A DNA stretch of 64,000 nucleotides from Fervidobacterium changbaicum (GCF_004117075.1 NZ_CP026721.1:744001-808000), one strand, 5' to 3'; numbered from the stretch's first letter, positions 51,884-61,744 are shown. The notes: generated by a model not told the origin, from the letters alone. Numbers and translations are program-made.

Positions 51884-52948
51884 CTATACATTGAACCTTA
51901 TTGTTATTATATCACCATCTTCAACGATGTAATCTCTTCCAACAAGCTTCATCAATCCTGCATCCTTTAGCGCCTTTTCAGAACCAAGTCTTATTAAATC
52001 GTCGTATTTTATAACCTCTGCGCGGATGAAGCCTCTTGCCAAATCACTGTGAATCACACCTGCTGCATCGACTGCAGTTGCGCCCTTTCTAAGGGTCCAA
52101 GCTCGGACTTCGTCTTTACCAACTGTGAAGAACGAAATCAGTCCAAATTGGGTGTAAAGTGCTCTTGAGAGCCTTTCGATCCCAGTTTCTTCTGTTCCCA
52201 GTTCCTTTAGAAACTCCATCTTCTCTTCTTCGCTCAACGAGTTCAGTTCCATCTCCAATTTTCCGCACAGTTCGACATAGGCAAATCCGTTGTCCTGGCA
52301 AAGTTTTAAGACTTCATCTTTTGTTTCGTAATTCTTTTCAGCGAATTGTTCTTCATCAACGTTGACCACAACACCTATGGGCTTCAACGTAGCGAGGGAA
52401 AAACCGCCAAGCATCTTCTTTTCTTCGTCTGTAAGCTCTATCTTCGACAACAGTTGCTCGTTTTCCAAGGTCTCTTGCAAACGTTTCAAGAGTTTGAGTT
52501 CTACTTCTTCTTTTGGCTCAAGCTTTCTCTTTGCGTTTTCTAATCTGCTGATTCTATTTGTTACCACGTCGAGGTCTCTGAATAAGAACTCGTCCAACGT
52601 GGCTTTAAGTTGATCTATTGGCTTTTCTACTTCGGGATACGGAACATTGTCACTTCTGAACGCTCGAACAACTATGAGCATTGCTTCGACGTTTTGAATA
52701 GCATTGAACACGGCTGTTCTTTCCTTTATGTCTTTTATCTTCAAAGCTGGTGTGTCGAAGAATTCTAGCGTTGCGTACGTTACCTTCTTTGGTTCGTACA
52801 TTTTTGCAAGGATATCGACCCTTTTATCGTGAACTTTTGCGGTTCCTTTTTGATGCTCCTGAGAAAACAGGTCCACTTCAATCCCGGTGAGCAATGAAAA
52901 TATCGTTGTCTTACCAACTTGGGACAGACCAACGATTCCTACCTTCAT
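51884..52948 (-). CDS. ychF: YchF/OBG-type GTPase/ATPase
   Basis: A 354-residue Obg-family P-loop protein with a C-terminal TGS domain. G1 motif VGLSQVGKTTIFSLLTG, G3 region LEFFDTPALK (DTPA rather than the usual DxPG), and TGS segment FTVGKDEVRAWTLRKGATAV with GVIHSDLARGFIRAEV. YchF proteins prefer ATP and associate with ribosomes and stress responses. GAGG precedes the ATG. 3 bases from truB, suggesting one operon through truB and pheS. Confidence 0.9.
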   Translation of the reverse strand: MKVGIVGLSQVGKTTIFSLLTGIEVDLFSQEHQKGTAKVHDKRVDILAKMYEPKKVTYATLEFFDTPALKIKDIKERTAVFNAIQNVEAMLIVVRAFRSDNVPYPEVEKPIDQLKATLDEFLFRDLDVVTNRISRLENAKRKLEPKEEVELKLLKRLQETLENEQLLSKIELTDEEKKMLGGFSLATLKPIGVVVNVDEEQFAEKNYETKDEVLKLCQDNGFAYVELCGKLEMELNSLSEEEKMEFLKELGTEETGIERLSRALYTQFGLISFFTVGKDEVRAWTLRKGATAVDAAGVIHSDLARGFIRAEVIKYDDLIRLGSEKALKDAGLMKLVGRDYIVEDGDIITIRFNV

Positions 52949-52951
52949 TTT

Positions 52952-53944
52952 CTATTCCTCCTTGAATACCTTTAATAATGTTGCGATTCGTTCGTTTCTA
53001 TTGTGTCTTTTCAACGTCTCGATAAAATCCGAATTCCTCTCGGCCCGTGCAATTGCAATTAGTTTCCCGTTGTAAAACAACTGAACTAACTGGTCCTTCT
53101 TAAAGGTTTCATATTCCATAATGTCTTCCACTTTCGGCTGAACACCGTTGTATACTTTCTCCTGGCTTCCTACAATTATTTTTGGAAAATCAAGCACTCT
53201 CTCCAACGGGATTAAATTTTCCAGCACCACCCTTTGCAAATTCTCGAAAGTTTCAGAATCAAAATTTTTAGGTTCTGGAATCATAATTGCATCTTCAACT
53301 ACGAACTTTCCAACGGATATCCTCCTAAGTTCCACCGCCGTTGCTCCGCAACCCAACTTGTAGCCTATGTCCATACACAGACTTCTTATATACGTGCCCG
53401 AAGAGACCTTCGTTGTAAACTCTATTTCAGGTAAGGAAATTTTTATGCCCCAAATATCGTATATCGTTACTTCTCGCGGAGGAAGGTTTATGATCTTCCC
53501 TTTCCTTGCAAGTTCATACAGCTTTTTTCCTTGATATTTCTTAGCGGAATACGCTGGTGGAACCTGTTTGTACGTACCCACAAAGGATCTTATCGCATGC
53601 AACACATCTTCTTCAGAAAGCTTCGATACTTCTTCAGAATGGTCTTCCATAACTTGACCGGTTATATCAAACGTATCTGTGATTATTCCCAATCTGAACT
53701 TTACTTTGTAGACTTTGTCTTCATGTTGTAGATACTCAAGTAGTCGCGTAGCTTTTCCTACACCAACGATAAGAAGTCCAGTAGCAAACGGATCCAATGT
53801 CCCGGCATGGCCGACTTGTCTTATTCGGAGTAACCGTCTTATTCGTTCCACAACGTCATGAGACGTCGGCCCTTTTTCCTTGTCTACCAAGAGTATTCCA
53901 GAAACTGTAGGTAGCACAACATCACTCCAAGTCTTTCTGCTCAT
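52952..53944 (-). CDS. truB: tRNA pseudouridine-55 synthase
   Basis: A 330-residue TruB that makes pseudouridine 55 in tRNA T-loops. The catalytic motif RQVGHAGTLDPFATGLLIVG (Asp in TLDP) is intact, with GPTSHDVVERIRRLL before it and SSGTYIRSLCMDIGYKLGCG later. The first 14 residues are an extra leader before the usual GILLVDK start. Just downstream of pheS by 9 bases. Confidence 0.94.
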   Translation of the reverse strand: MSRKTWSDVVLPTVSGILLVDKEKGPTSHDVVERIRRLLRIRQVGHAGTLDPFATGLLIVGVGKATRLLEYLQHEDKVYKVKFRLGIITDTFDITGQVMEDHSEEVSKLSEEDVLHAIRSFVGTYKQVPPAYSAKKYQGKKLYELARKGKIINLPPREVTIYDIWGIKISLPEIEFTTKVSSGTYIRSLCMDIGYKLGCGATAVELRRISVGKFVVEDAIMIPEPKNFDSETFENLQRVVLENLIPLERVLDFPKIIVGSQEKVYNGVQPKVEDIMEYETFKKDQLVQLFYNGKLIAIARAERNSDFIETLKRHNRNERIATLLKVFKEE

Positions 53945-53953
53945 GTTTTAAAC

Positions 53954-54946
53954 TTACCAATTTTCCAGAAACCTAACATCGTTTCGCACCAAGTCTCTGA
54001 TATCTTTTACACCGTATTTTACCATTGCAATCCTTTCTATTCCAAGCCCAAACGCAAGTCCGCGCCATTGTTCTGGGTCGTATCCGACGTTCTTGAAGAC
54101 ATTCGGATGGACCATACCTGCACCAAGAACTTCGAACCATCTGCCGTTAAAGTATATATCAACTTCGAAACTCGGCTCGGTGAATGGGAAGTAGCTCGGT
54201 CTTAACCTCACTTTTGTGTTTTCGCCCAAAAGTCTTCTTGCGAACTCTTCCAAGAAATACTTCAGGTGTTTTACCGTCACATCGTGATCCACGTAAAGTC
54301 CTTCCATTTGGGTAAACATCGGAAGATGTGTAGCGTCGTAATCCCTTCTGTAAACTCTACCTGGTGCAACGATGGCAAGAGGTGGTTTTCTTGAAAGCAT
54401 CGTTCTTATTTGAACAGGAGAGGTGTGTGTTCTAAGCATGTATTCATCGTTGATGTAGAATGAATCGTGTGAATCTCTTGCTGGATGCCATTCAGGTGTA
54501 TTGAGTGCATCGAAATTGAACCATGGCTGTTCAATTTCCGGACCTTCTACAACAGAAAAGCCCATGGAAATGAATATATCCTCAAGTTCTCTTTGAACTT
54601 TGGTGATTATATGCAGGTGTCCACGCGACCTGCGTGCCCCCGGCATCGTCGGATCAACCCACAGCTTTTTGTAAAGCAACTGTTTTTCATTTTCTATCAA
54701 CTCGTCTTTTCTTTTTTCAAGCAAGCTTTCTATTTCATCTTTCAGCTCGTTAACAACCTTTCCAAAGTTAGGTCTCTCTTCTGGTGGTAGTTCTTTCAAC
54801 TTCTTCATCAAAGACGTAACAATTCCAGATTTTCCCAAGTACTTTACCCTTAAATCGTTGAGCTGTTTACTATCCGATGCACTTGAAATCTCGCTTTTCG
54901 CACGTTCAAGTATACTTCTAAGCTCTTCAGAGTATCCTGAAACCAT
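53954..54946 (-). CDS. pheS: phenylalanyl-tRNA synthetase alpha subunit
   Basis: A 330-residue alpha subunit of PheRS. N-terminal coiled-coil region (about 1-90), class II motif 2 ([20 protein letters not shown]), and motif 3 ([16 protein letters not shown]). AAGGGGGAA precedes the ATG. pheT is not adjacent, which is unusual compared with bacteria having pheST operons. The left end of IS copy B is only 24 bases upstream of the start codon, so pheS must be expressed from the IS end, from read-through of the transposon, or from an internal promoter that I do not see. Confidence 0.94.
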   Translation of the reverse strand: MVSGYSEELRSILERAKSEISSASDSKQLNDLRVKYLGKSGIVTSLMKKLKELPPEERPNFGKVVNELKDEIESLLEKRKDELIENEKQLLYKKLWVDPTMPGARRSRGHLHIITKVQRELEDIFISMGFSVVEGPEIEQPWFNFDALNTPEWHPARDSHDSFYINDEYMLRTHTSPVQIRTMLSRKPPLAIVAPGRVYRRDYDATHLPMFTQMEGLYVDHDVTVKHLKYFLEEFARRLLGENTKVRLRPSYFPFTEPSFEVDIYFNGRWFEVLGAGMVHPNVFKNVGYDPEQWRGLAFGLGIERIAMVKYGVKDIRDLVRNDVRFLENW

Positions 54947-54962
54947 TTGTATTCCCCCTTAT

Positions 54963-54970
54963 GAATTCTT
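54963..54970. repeat. 8-bp target-site duplication, left of IS copy B
   Basis: GAATTCTT, repeated exactly at 56012-56019 on the other side of the element. It proves a separate transposition event from copy A. Confidence 0.95.
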
Positions 54971-56011
54971 GATGCTGTTAACTAAAAGTATTGAAAATTT
55001 CCAAAAACCGTATTATCTTCTTATTAGTGGAACACCCCCCACCATCAATTCTCACAAAAAGGAGGTACTCCACTATGCAAAATTCTGTAGTCTCTTGCCC
55101 CAAATGCGGCTCTACCAACATCTACAAAAACGGTCATGATAAGTACGGTAACCAACAATACTTTTGCAAAGACTGTAAGCGCACTTTCAGACTTGTTCAT
55201 TCAAAAAAACACAAGCTCTTCTCTTTCCCTTATCCTAAATGCCCTGTCTGTGGAAAAACTATGCAAATCCACAAAATCAAAAAAGCCTTCGTTAAGTTCC
55301 GTTGCCGTTCTTGCCATACCAGAGACGAAATCCCAACTAACTTACCTCAATTTGTCCCTCTTCCTTTCGACTCTTTCAAGTTCTTCCGTTTCCCTATCTT
55401 TATTGTCCTTAAAGCCTTCGTCCTTTATTTCAAAGCTGTGTCCTTGCGTTCCATCAGAGACTCACTTAATATCAAAGTCTCTCATGTCGCTATCTACAAG
55501 TGGATCCTTAAGTTGTCTTGTTTCTTTTCCATCCTCGTTCCTGTAGATGCTTTCAAAGTCCATGGTGATGAAACTGTCGTTTTGTTTAAATCCAAAAAGT
55601 ACTATGTTTGGTTCTTAGTTGACCATGAGACGAATCTCATTGTTGCTTGGCATGTATCCAAATATCGCGATATGGGTCAAGTGAAGATATTGTTAGAGAA
55701 GTTCTTTGGTAACAACGAAAGAACAATCGAACTAATTACAGATGGACTTGGTGCATATGGTGCAGTGAAGATACTATACAAGAATATCAATCATATTGTT
55801 GTGAGACTTGGGCAAAACAATCAATGTGAATCGAAGTTTTCGTTATTCCAAGACTTTGTACGAGCCAAGCGTGGATTTAAGAATATTGACAATCTTCCAA
55901 TGTACGTAAACAGTTTTTGTGTAGTGAGAAATCTCTTGAAACTGAACGGGAATGATATTGCGCGTGTTATGAGTGTTCTATTGTCTTCCATCACTACAAG
56001 TTAACAGCATC
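54971..56011 (+). mobile_element. insertion sequence copy B, 1041 bp, IS6/IS240-like
   Basis: Same length, ends and gene as copy A at 4144-5184, with the 13-bp inverted repeats GATGCTGTTAACT and AGTTAACAGCATC. By eye the copies differ at eight bases, six of them within 34 bases of the catalytic-domain coding sequence. It lies in the same orientation as copy A and likewise immediately upstream of the ribosome site of a minus-strand gene (pheS). Confidence 0.95.
55075..56004 (+). CDS. IS transposase, zinc-ribbon plus DDE domain (copy B)
   Basis: A 309-residue protein, intact, identical to copy A except for DHETN instead of EHDSN in the strand following the first catalytic Asp. Start at the ATG after AAAGGAGGTACTCCACT. 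Zinc ribbon CPKCGSTNIYKNG with CKDC, second Cys set CPVCGK with CRSC, catalytic HGDETVV, ITDGLGAYG and CESKFSLF. Confidence 0.92.
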   Translation: MQNSVVSCPKCGSTNIYKNGHDKYGNQQYFCKDCKRTFRLVHSKKHKLFSFPYPKCPVCGKTMQIHKIKKAFVKFRCRSCHTRDEIPTNLPQFVPLPFDSFKFFRFPIFIVLKAFVLYFKAVSLRSIRDSLNIKVSHVAIYKWILKLSCFFSILVPVDAFKVHGDETVVLFKSKKYYVWFLVDHETNLIVAWHVSKYRDMGQVKILLEKFFGNNERTIELITDGLGAYGAVKILYKNINHIVVRLGQNNQCESKFSLFQDFVRAKRGFKNIDNLPMYVNSFCVVRNLLKLNGNDIARVMSVLLSSITTS

Positions 56012-56019
56012 GAATTCTT
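56012..56019. repeat. 8-bp target-site duplication, right of IS copy B
   Basis: GAATTCTT, partner of 54963-54970; it ends 6 bases before the stop codon of the DUF368 gene. Confidence 0.95.
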
Positions 56020-56025
56020 TTTAAA

Positions 56026-56862
56026 TTATCTCTCAAAATTACCAAGTGCGTAGACAACTATGCCTCCTACCGCAATCCAGATGAACATTCCCAAAGTACT
56101 CCCTGTACCGTGATACGCTGGAGTTATCGGGTACAAAGATCCGGCAAGCAGACCAAGTATGAAGTTCAATATGGATACCTTTGCCTTTTCAAACCAGATT
56201 TTCAATAGCTTCGAAATGGCTCCAACACCTATCAATACACCTGTTCCGAGAACTAAAAGAAAGAAGATATCGGAAGACGTAAATCCACCACTGGTGATTT
56301 TTGTCAATTTAGAAACCGTTTTTACTGCAGTCTCGTAGTATCCGATGAGCATGAGCATAAGTGAGCCGCTCAAACCGGGCAATACCATAGAAGCCCCCGC
56401 AATCGCACCGGAAAGTGCCAAAAGAAGGTAATCAGTAGCAGTCTTAACCGAAAGCGTGTGGTAGCGCTGGGCCTTTTCAAAAATGTAGGGAATTACAACT
56501 ATAGATAGTCCTATTATAAACTCAACAAAACGGAAATGTGAGAACATCTTTCTGAAATTCCACAACGATAAAAGTATGAGACCGAAAAAGAAACTGTAAG
56601 TGTAGAACGGATAGTTTTGAAATGCCCATGTGAGTAACTTGCTACCCGTTACGATACCGATAAGAATCCCAATACCTAGGGTTACGATGAAAATCAAGTC
56701 TTTCTTATTGAATTTGAATCCCATTATGTCGTTTATAACATCTATGAACCTCTCGAAAATCCCCATTATCACGGCAATCGTTCCACCGCTAACTCCCGGG
56801 ATCACATTTGCCCATCCCATAAAAACACCTACTATTATTGGTCTGATTATTTCATCATACAT
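56026..56862 (-). CDS. DUF368 family membrane protein
   Basis: A 278-residue membrane protein with about eight hydrophobic segments. The DUF368 marks GWANVIPGVSGGTIAVIMGI (N-terminus) and GASMVLPGLSGSLMLMLIGY (middle) form the two related halves. Recent work links this family to polyprenyl-phosphate recycling (PopT), so undecaprenyl phosphate translocation is a reasonable inference. The ATG follows GGAGGTGTGCAGTA and overlaps the phosphatase gene by 8 bases. Confidence 0.87.
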   Translation of the reverse strand: MYDEIIRPIIVGVFMGWANVIPGVSGGTIAVIMGIFERFIDVINDIMGFKFNKKDLIFIVTLGIGILIGIVTGSKLLTWAFQNYPFYTYSFFFGLILLSLWNFRKMFSHFRFVEFIIGLSIVVIPYIFEKAQRYHTLSVKTATDYLLLALSGAIAGASMVLPGLSGSLMLMLIGYYETAVKTVSKLTKITSGGFTSSDIFFLLVLGTGVLIGVGAISKLLKIWFEKAKVSILNFILGLLAGSLYPITPAYHGTGSTLGMFIWIAVGGIVVYALGNFER

Positions 56863-57487
56863 TACTGCACACCTCCTGAACAACAGTTCCCATTTTTAGC
56901 TCAATAGCTGTTAGTTTACCTCCGTAGACACATCCGGTGTCGATGCCTATCTTGTCTGCGTCCTTGTACACATCTTCAAACGGGGTATGACCAAAGATTA
57001 CTATAAAGCCAAGATTGTGCCTTTTGCGTATGAACTCTTCCCTAATCCAAATTAAGTCCCTTGGTTCTTGCCTATTAATCAAAACATTTGGTCTTACACC
57101 ACCGTGGACAAAGAGGTAATTTCCCTCTATGTGGTAATACTTCGTGTTTCTGTAAAAATTCATGTGCTCTTCACTTGTTTCAAGTTCCAGAAGATTTCCG
57201 TAACTTCTAATCGTAGCCTGCGCTCCGTTTAAGTTCCATAAAAAAATGTCGTCGTTATTGTCTACAACATCAAGTAACATCTGCTCATGGTTACCTCTCA
57301 AAAATACGCACTGTACTCTCTTGGAAAGATGGATCAGAAAATCAACTACGCCTTTAGAATCTGGTCCTCTGTCTATGTAATCACCAAGGAAGATTAATTT
57401 ATCACCTTCACCTGGTGATATCTTCTCTATCAGTCGCTCCAAAGGTCTTAGACAACCGTGGATATCACCAATCGCCCAGAGTCCCAT
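56855..57487 (-). CDS. metallophosphoesterase of the PPP family (serine/threonine phosphatase or Ap4A hydrolase type)
   Basis: A 210-residue phosphoesterase. All motifs are present: GDIHGCLRPL, GDYIDRGPDSKG, RGNHEQMLLD, FVHGGVRP and VIFGHTPFEDV. This matches bacterial PrpA/PrpE and ApaH-like enzymes with a bimetal centre. I choose the ATG at 57487 with GAGAGGTG upstream; an ATG six codons earlier overlaps the topA stop and lacks a site. Substrate (phosphoprotein or dinucleoside polyphosphate) cannot be told. Confidence 0.87.
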   Translation of the reverse strand: MGLWAIGDIHGCLRPLERLIEKISPGEGDKLIFLGDYIDRGPDSKGVVDFLIHLSKRVQCVFLRGNHEQMLLDVVDNNDDIFLWNLNGAQATIRSYGNLLELETSEEHMNFYRNTKYYHIEGNYLFVHGGVRPNVLINRQEPRDLIWIREEFIRKRHNLGFIVIFGHTPFEDVYKDADKIGIDTGCVYGGKLTAIELKMGTVVQEVCSNV

Positions 57488-57504
57488 TCGAGAAACACCT
57501 CTCA

Positions 57505-59604
57505 TTATTTCTTCTTCGCTTTTGATGAGGCACTTTTGGTACTTGATTTTTTGCTTCCTGAAGTTCTTCTCTTTCGGTAGAATTTTCTATTACCAGAGTT
57601 GGCTGACGATTCTTCACTTTGCACACTATTTTTTTCACCGTTCTCTTCTTGACTCTCTTGTTCTTCTAAAACGTACAACTTGTTTCCATCTATGACGCCG
57701 AACACATCCGATTTCAACGCCTTGTTCGTTTTGCAGTTTGGACAATGCAAATACAAGCCGTACTTCCCAACCTTGAGTTTGTAATTACCTGAGCAATCCT
57801 CACAAGTTATATCGGTGTCAAAGTCTATTGCAAAGAACTCGTTTTTGGCTCTCTCAAGGTCTTTGTTGAACTCCTTTAGGAACGACTTAACGACTTCTTT
57901 CCAATCCTTCTTGCCGTTCTCTACCTCGTCGAGTTCCTTTTCCATCTCAGCCGTAAACCCCTTGTCAACTATATCTGGAAACCTTTGCTCGAGATAATGG
58001 TTCACAACGAACCCAAGGATTGTAGGTATCAGTGTCTTTCTTTTCTTAACCACATAACCTCTGTCCAGAAGCGTTTGAATAATAGTTGCGTATGTACTCG
58101 GTCGTCCTATTCCTTCCATCTCGAGCGTCTTGACAAGAGAAGCTTCTGTATATCTATCCGGAGGTGTCGTCTGCGCTTCTGCAGATTTCGGTTCGACTAA
58201 GTATTCTTGGTCTACTTTCAACTCCTTGTGTTTTTCGCTCGGTTCGTTATCTATCGTGTACACTTTCTCAAAACCGTCGAATATACGTTCCCTTATGCTC
58301 GCTTCAAAAACGTACTTTCCACTCTCGAAATCGTAGCTGTACTGTTTGTAAATAGCGCTGCTCATCTGCGATGCGATGAACCGTTTCCAGATGAGTTCGT
58401 ACAACTTATGGTGGTCCTTATCTAGTAATTCTTTCGCCTTTTCGGGTGTAATATTCACATCGACAGGTCTTATACATTCGTGTGCATCCTGCACCTTACC
58501 TTTCGTCTTTGAGCCCTTCTTTGATGCAACTTCTGAACTTTCGTTGAGATATTCTCTTCCGAAATTCTTCAAAATAAACTTTTCCGCAGCTTCTTTAGCC
58601 ACGTCTGACACCCTTGTTGAATCTGTTCTCATGTAAGTTATGAACGCGGTATGACCTTCTTTTGTATCCACGCCTTCGTACAATTCCTGGGCAATTTTCA
58701 TCGTTTTGGAAACTGGAAAACCGAGTTTGCTTGCAGCGTCCTGCTGCAAAGTACTGGTTATGAATGGTGCAGGTGGGTTCTTTCTTACTTCCTTGACATC
58801 GATGTCTACCAATCGTACGCTCTTAACTTTTTGAAGTACATCTTTTGAGATTTCTTCAGTGATATCGGTAGGTTTTATTTTCTTTCCATCGACCTTCGTT
58901 AAGTACGCTTTCAAACCAGCGATATCTATCCAGACCTTGAAATATTTTTGCGGGACAAATCTGTAGCGTTCCCTTTCACGTTCACAAATTATCTTCAATG
59001 CAGCTGATTGGACTCTTCCAGCACTCCTTGCATCCTTTATGATACGCCAAAGTAATGGGCTAATCATGTAGCCCACAATTCTATCAAGTACCCTGCGTGC
59101 AAGTTGTGCGTTTACCTTGTTCATATCTATCTCTCGAGGATTCTTAACCGCTTCTTTTATTGCACGCTCGGTGATTTCTGTAAACGTAATTCTATTCTTT
59201 CCTTTAACTCCGAGGATTGTTGAAAGATGCCAAGCTATAGCTTCACCTTCGCGGTCTTGGTCAGACGCAAGTAGTACCTCTTTCCCGGAAGTCATCTTCT
59301 TTATCTGCTCAACTACACTTTCCTTGCCTGGAATAATCTCAAAATCCAGTTTGAGTGAATTCAGGTCTACTCCAAATTGCTTTTGAGGCAGGTCTCGGAT
59401 ATGACCTTTTGAGGATATGACTTGATAATCGTTTCCGAGAATTCGCTCTATTGTCTTCGCTTTCGCAGGTGATTCAACGATAATTACTTTCTTCTTACCG
59501 CCTTTGGATTCTTCGTTCTTGCTTTGTCCTTTCAATTCAATATCAGCGCTCTGGTTATCCAATTCGTTTTTCTTATCTTTTTCAACGACTTTAGATTTTG
59601 CCAT
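57505..59604 (-). CDS. topA: DNA topoisomerase I
   Basis: A 699-residue type IA topoisomerase. Toprim domain KKVIIVESPAKAKTIERILG with ASDQDREGEAIAWHL, catalytic Tyr in TAFITYMRTDSTRVS, and one C-terminal zinc finger (CEDCSGNYKLKVGKYG, then CPNC). An N-terminal charged extension of about 35 residues and a Ser/Lys-rich C-terminal tail are outside the core. ATG with AGGTGG upstream; a GTG three codons earlier overlaps that site. Confidence 0.95.
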   Translation of the reverse strand: MAKSKVVEKDKKNELDNQSADIELKGQSKNEESKGGKKKVIIVESPAKAKTIERILGNDYQVISSKGHIRDLPQKQFGVDLNSLKLDFEIIPGKESVVEQIKKMTSGKEVLLASDQDREGEAIAWHLSTILGVKGKNRITFTEITERAIKEAVKNPREIDMNKVNAQLARRVLDRIVGYMISPLLWRIIKDARSAGRVQSAALKIICERERERYRFVPQKYFKVWIDIAGLKAYLTKVDGKKIKPTDITEEISKDVLQKVKSVRLVDIDVKEVRKNPPAPFITSTLQQDAASKLGFPVSKTMKIAQELYEGVDTKEGHTAFITYMRTDSTRVSDVAKEAAEKFILKNFGREYLNESSEVASKKGSKTKGKVQDAHECIRPVDVNITPEKAKELLDKDHHKLYELIWKRFIASQMSSAIYKQYSYDFESGKYVFEASIRERIFDGFEKVYTIDNEPSEKHKELKVDQEYLVEPKSAEAQTTPPDRYTEASLVKTLEMEGIGRPSTYATIIQTLLDRGYVVKKRKTLIPTILGFVVNHYLEQRFPDIVDKGFTAEMEKELDEVENGKKDWKEVVKSFLKEFNKDLERAKNEFFAIDFDTDITCEDCSGNYKLKVGKYGLYLHCPNCKTNKALKSDVFGVIDGNKLYVLEEQESQEENGEKNSVQSEESSANSGNRKFYRKRRTSGSKKSSTKSASSKAKKK

Positions 59605-59669
59605 AGCTTCCACCTACTTCCTATCTTTCCGCGTCATAAGATATAAATCGAAAATCAAATTTTATGCTA

Positions 59670-60653
59670 TTATTTGAGGAAGAACCTTCTACTGAGATTG
59701 GAATCGTATTCACTCCAACTTTTTTCTCTATCTTCCTTATCAATAATCTGCATCACTCTATTCACTTTAGAATCCATGTTTTCAACAAAATGGAGTACGA
59801 GTGCCTCGGGGGTTTTCGGCAAGACAGGCGAACCCCATTCAAATTCGCCGTGATGCGATGCGATAAGGTGCTTTAGTTTCAGCAATTTTTCGTAGGGTAT
59901 TCCCTTAGCTTTTTGAGACAACATTTCAACTCCGATGACTATATGCCCCATCAATTCACCTTCGGTTGTGACCTCTATGCCGTTGTAATTGACCATATAC
60001 TCTTTGACCTTCCCAATATCATGCAGAAGCGCTCCTGTAACAAGAAGATCTCTGTCGAGTTGGTCATAAATTTTGCAGATACTATCCACAAGTTTTGCGA
60101 CGTTTAAAGAATGTTCCAGTAACCCGCCTTTGTATGCGTGATGTATCCTCATACCCGCAGGTGCACTTTTAAACATCTCTACAAAGTTTTTATCCTCAAC
60201 GAAGAACCTTTGCAGAATCGTTTTGTAGTCCTCATCCCGAATGGTGTCGATTAGCCTGAGCAGTGATTTATACATCTCATCAACGTTTTCAACACTTTTT
60301 ACAAAGCGTTCTATATCATATTCATCCTGTGAGAGCTTCTTTATGGCATCCTGCTCGTTTAGAATGTTTATCTGCACGCGCTCTTCGAAATATACCACTC
60401 TTCCTCTCACATTGACAACATGACCAACCTGGAGCTTTTCGTCATTTGATTCAGCGTTGTACCAATCGATCGCTCGAACACTCCCGGTTCGATCTTCCAA
60501 AGTCAAAAGCAAGAATTTTTTTCCGTCCTTGGATTCCTGAAGCTTCTTGCTTCTAATTTTGTATATCCCATCAATTTCTTTATCGATCCAGTTTTTTAAT
60601 TCCTCCACATAGGGAGATCTGAGCTTTTCGAGAGCCTCTCTAAATCCGTTCAC
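59670..60653 (-). CDS. OB-fold plus HD-domain 3'-5' exoribonuclease, YhaM-like
   Basis: A 327-residue protein with an N-terminal OB nucleic-acid domain (FLLLTLEDRTGSVRAIDWYN, VNVRGRVVYFEERVQINIL) and an HD domain: HHAYKGGLLEHSLNVAKLVD, LLVTGALLHDIGKVKEYMVN with the metal-binding HD, and HLIASHHGEFEWG. YhaM of Bacillus degrades RNA and single-stranded DNA from the 3' end. ATG overlaps the alr stop by 4 bases. Confidence 0.88.
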   Translation of the reverse strand: MNGFREALEKLRSPYVEELKNWIDKEIDGIYKIRSKKLQESKDGKKFLLLTLEDRTGSVRAIDWYNAESNDEKLQVGHVVNVRGRVVYFEERVQINILNEQDAIKKLSQDEYDIERFVKSVENVDEMYKSLLRLIDTIRDEDYKTILQRFFVEDKNFVEMFKSAPAGMRIHHAYKGGLLEHSLNVAKLVDSICKIYDQLDRDLLVTGALLHDIGKVKEYMVNYNGIEVTTEGELMGHIVIGVEMLSQKAKGIPYEKLLKLKHLIASHHGEFEWGSPVLPKTPEALVLHFVENMDSKVNRVMQIIDKEDREKSWSEYDSNLSRRFFLK

Positions 60654-61744
60654 AATTCCAACCCCTCGTATTTTCTCGGTACCCGCTCTGAAATTCTGCA
60701 GGTTACCTCGTAATTTATAGTCCCTACCAATTTTGCAATCTCTTCCGCAGTAATCTGATTTGAACCTTGTTTGCCGATGAGAACAACTTCGTCTCCAATC
60801 TTTACGTCATCTAAATGGCTGACATCCACCATGAACTGGTCCATACAAACCCTTCCAACGATTGGGCATCTTTCTCCATGAATTAGAACGTATCCTTTAT
60901 TGGATAAACTCCTCCAGTATCCATCAGCGTATCCAACAGGAATAGTCGCTATTTTCATTTCACTGTAAGCTGTAAACGTCCTACCGTAGCTCACAGTATC
61001 ACCAGGTTGTATGGTTTTCACATGCGAAACGATGGTTTTCCAAGTCAGCACGGGTTTCAATTTTTCACTCTGAACCGTGTCCCCTGGTTGCAGACCGTAG
61101 CTCGCTATCCCTACCCTGACGTAGTCAAAGCAATTCACAACTTTTGAAATCCCTGCTCCACTGTTGCAAACGTGTTTTATCTTAACATCGAGACCAAGTC
61201 TTGAAAATTCTTCTGCTTGTTTTTTAGTGAATGCAACATCCGACTCTTCCAAGCTGTCTGCTACAGCAAAGTGAGTATATGCCCCTTCGACCTCGAATCC
61301 TGCTTTTCTTACCGCTTCAAAAAATTCCTGCGCTTGTTCAGTAGGAACTCCCAACCTGCGCATCCCCGTGTCTATCTTTATGTGACATCTTGGTTTCGGC
61401 ACTTCCTTTGAATACCTCCAAAGCTGTTCCCAAGAGTAAAGTGTGATTGTGACGTTATGTTTGTAAGCTATCGGTAGCATATCTGGTTCTACGTAGTTGA
61501 AAACCAAGATGTTGGATTTCAAACCATGTTCGCGCAGCTCAAGTGCTTCTTCCAAAAACGCCACGGCAAAATAGTCTATCCCAGCACGCTCAGCTGCCTT
61601 TGCCAAAACCACGGCACCATGTCCATACGCATTTGCCTTGACCACAGGCATAACCTTTGCCGGCGCGCAGTGCTCTTGGAAGAACTGAAGATTGCTGAGA
61701 TAATTTCTAACATTTATCACTGCAAATGTCCTTCGACTTTCCAC
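60650..61744 (-). CDS. alr: alanine racemase
   Basis: A 364-residue PLP enzyme that makes D-alanine for peptidoglycan. PLP lysine in MPVVKANAYGHGAVVLAKAA (about residue 37), RCHIKIDTGMRRLG, the second catalytic Tyr in VSYGRTFTAYSEMKIATIPV, and CMDQFMVDV in the C-terminal barrel. Length typical. Coupled to the YhaM-like gene. Confidence 0.95.
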   Translation of the reverse strand: MESRRTFAVINVRNYLSNLQFFQEHCAPAKVMPVVKANAYGHGAVVLAKAAERAGIDYFAVAFLEEALELREHGLKSNILVFNYVEPDMLPIAYKHNVTITLYSWEQLWRYSKEVPKPRCHIKIDTGMRRLGVPTEQAQEFFEAVRKAGFEVEGAYTHFAVADSLEESDVAFTKKQAEEFSRLGLDVKIKHVCNSGAGISKVVNCFDYVRVGIASYGLQPGDTVQSEKLKPVLTWKTIVSHVKTIQPGDTVSYGRTFTAYSEMKIATIPVGYADGYWRSLSNKGYVLIHGERCPIVGRVCMDQFMVDVSHLDDVKIGDEVVLIGKQGSNQITAEEIAKLVGTINYEVTCRISERVPRKYEGLEL

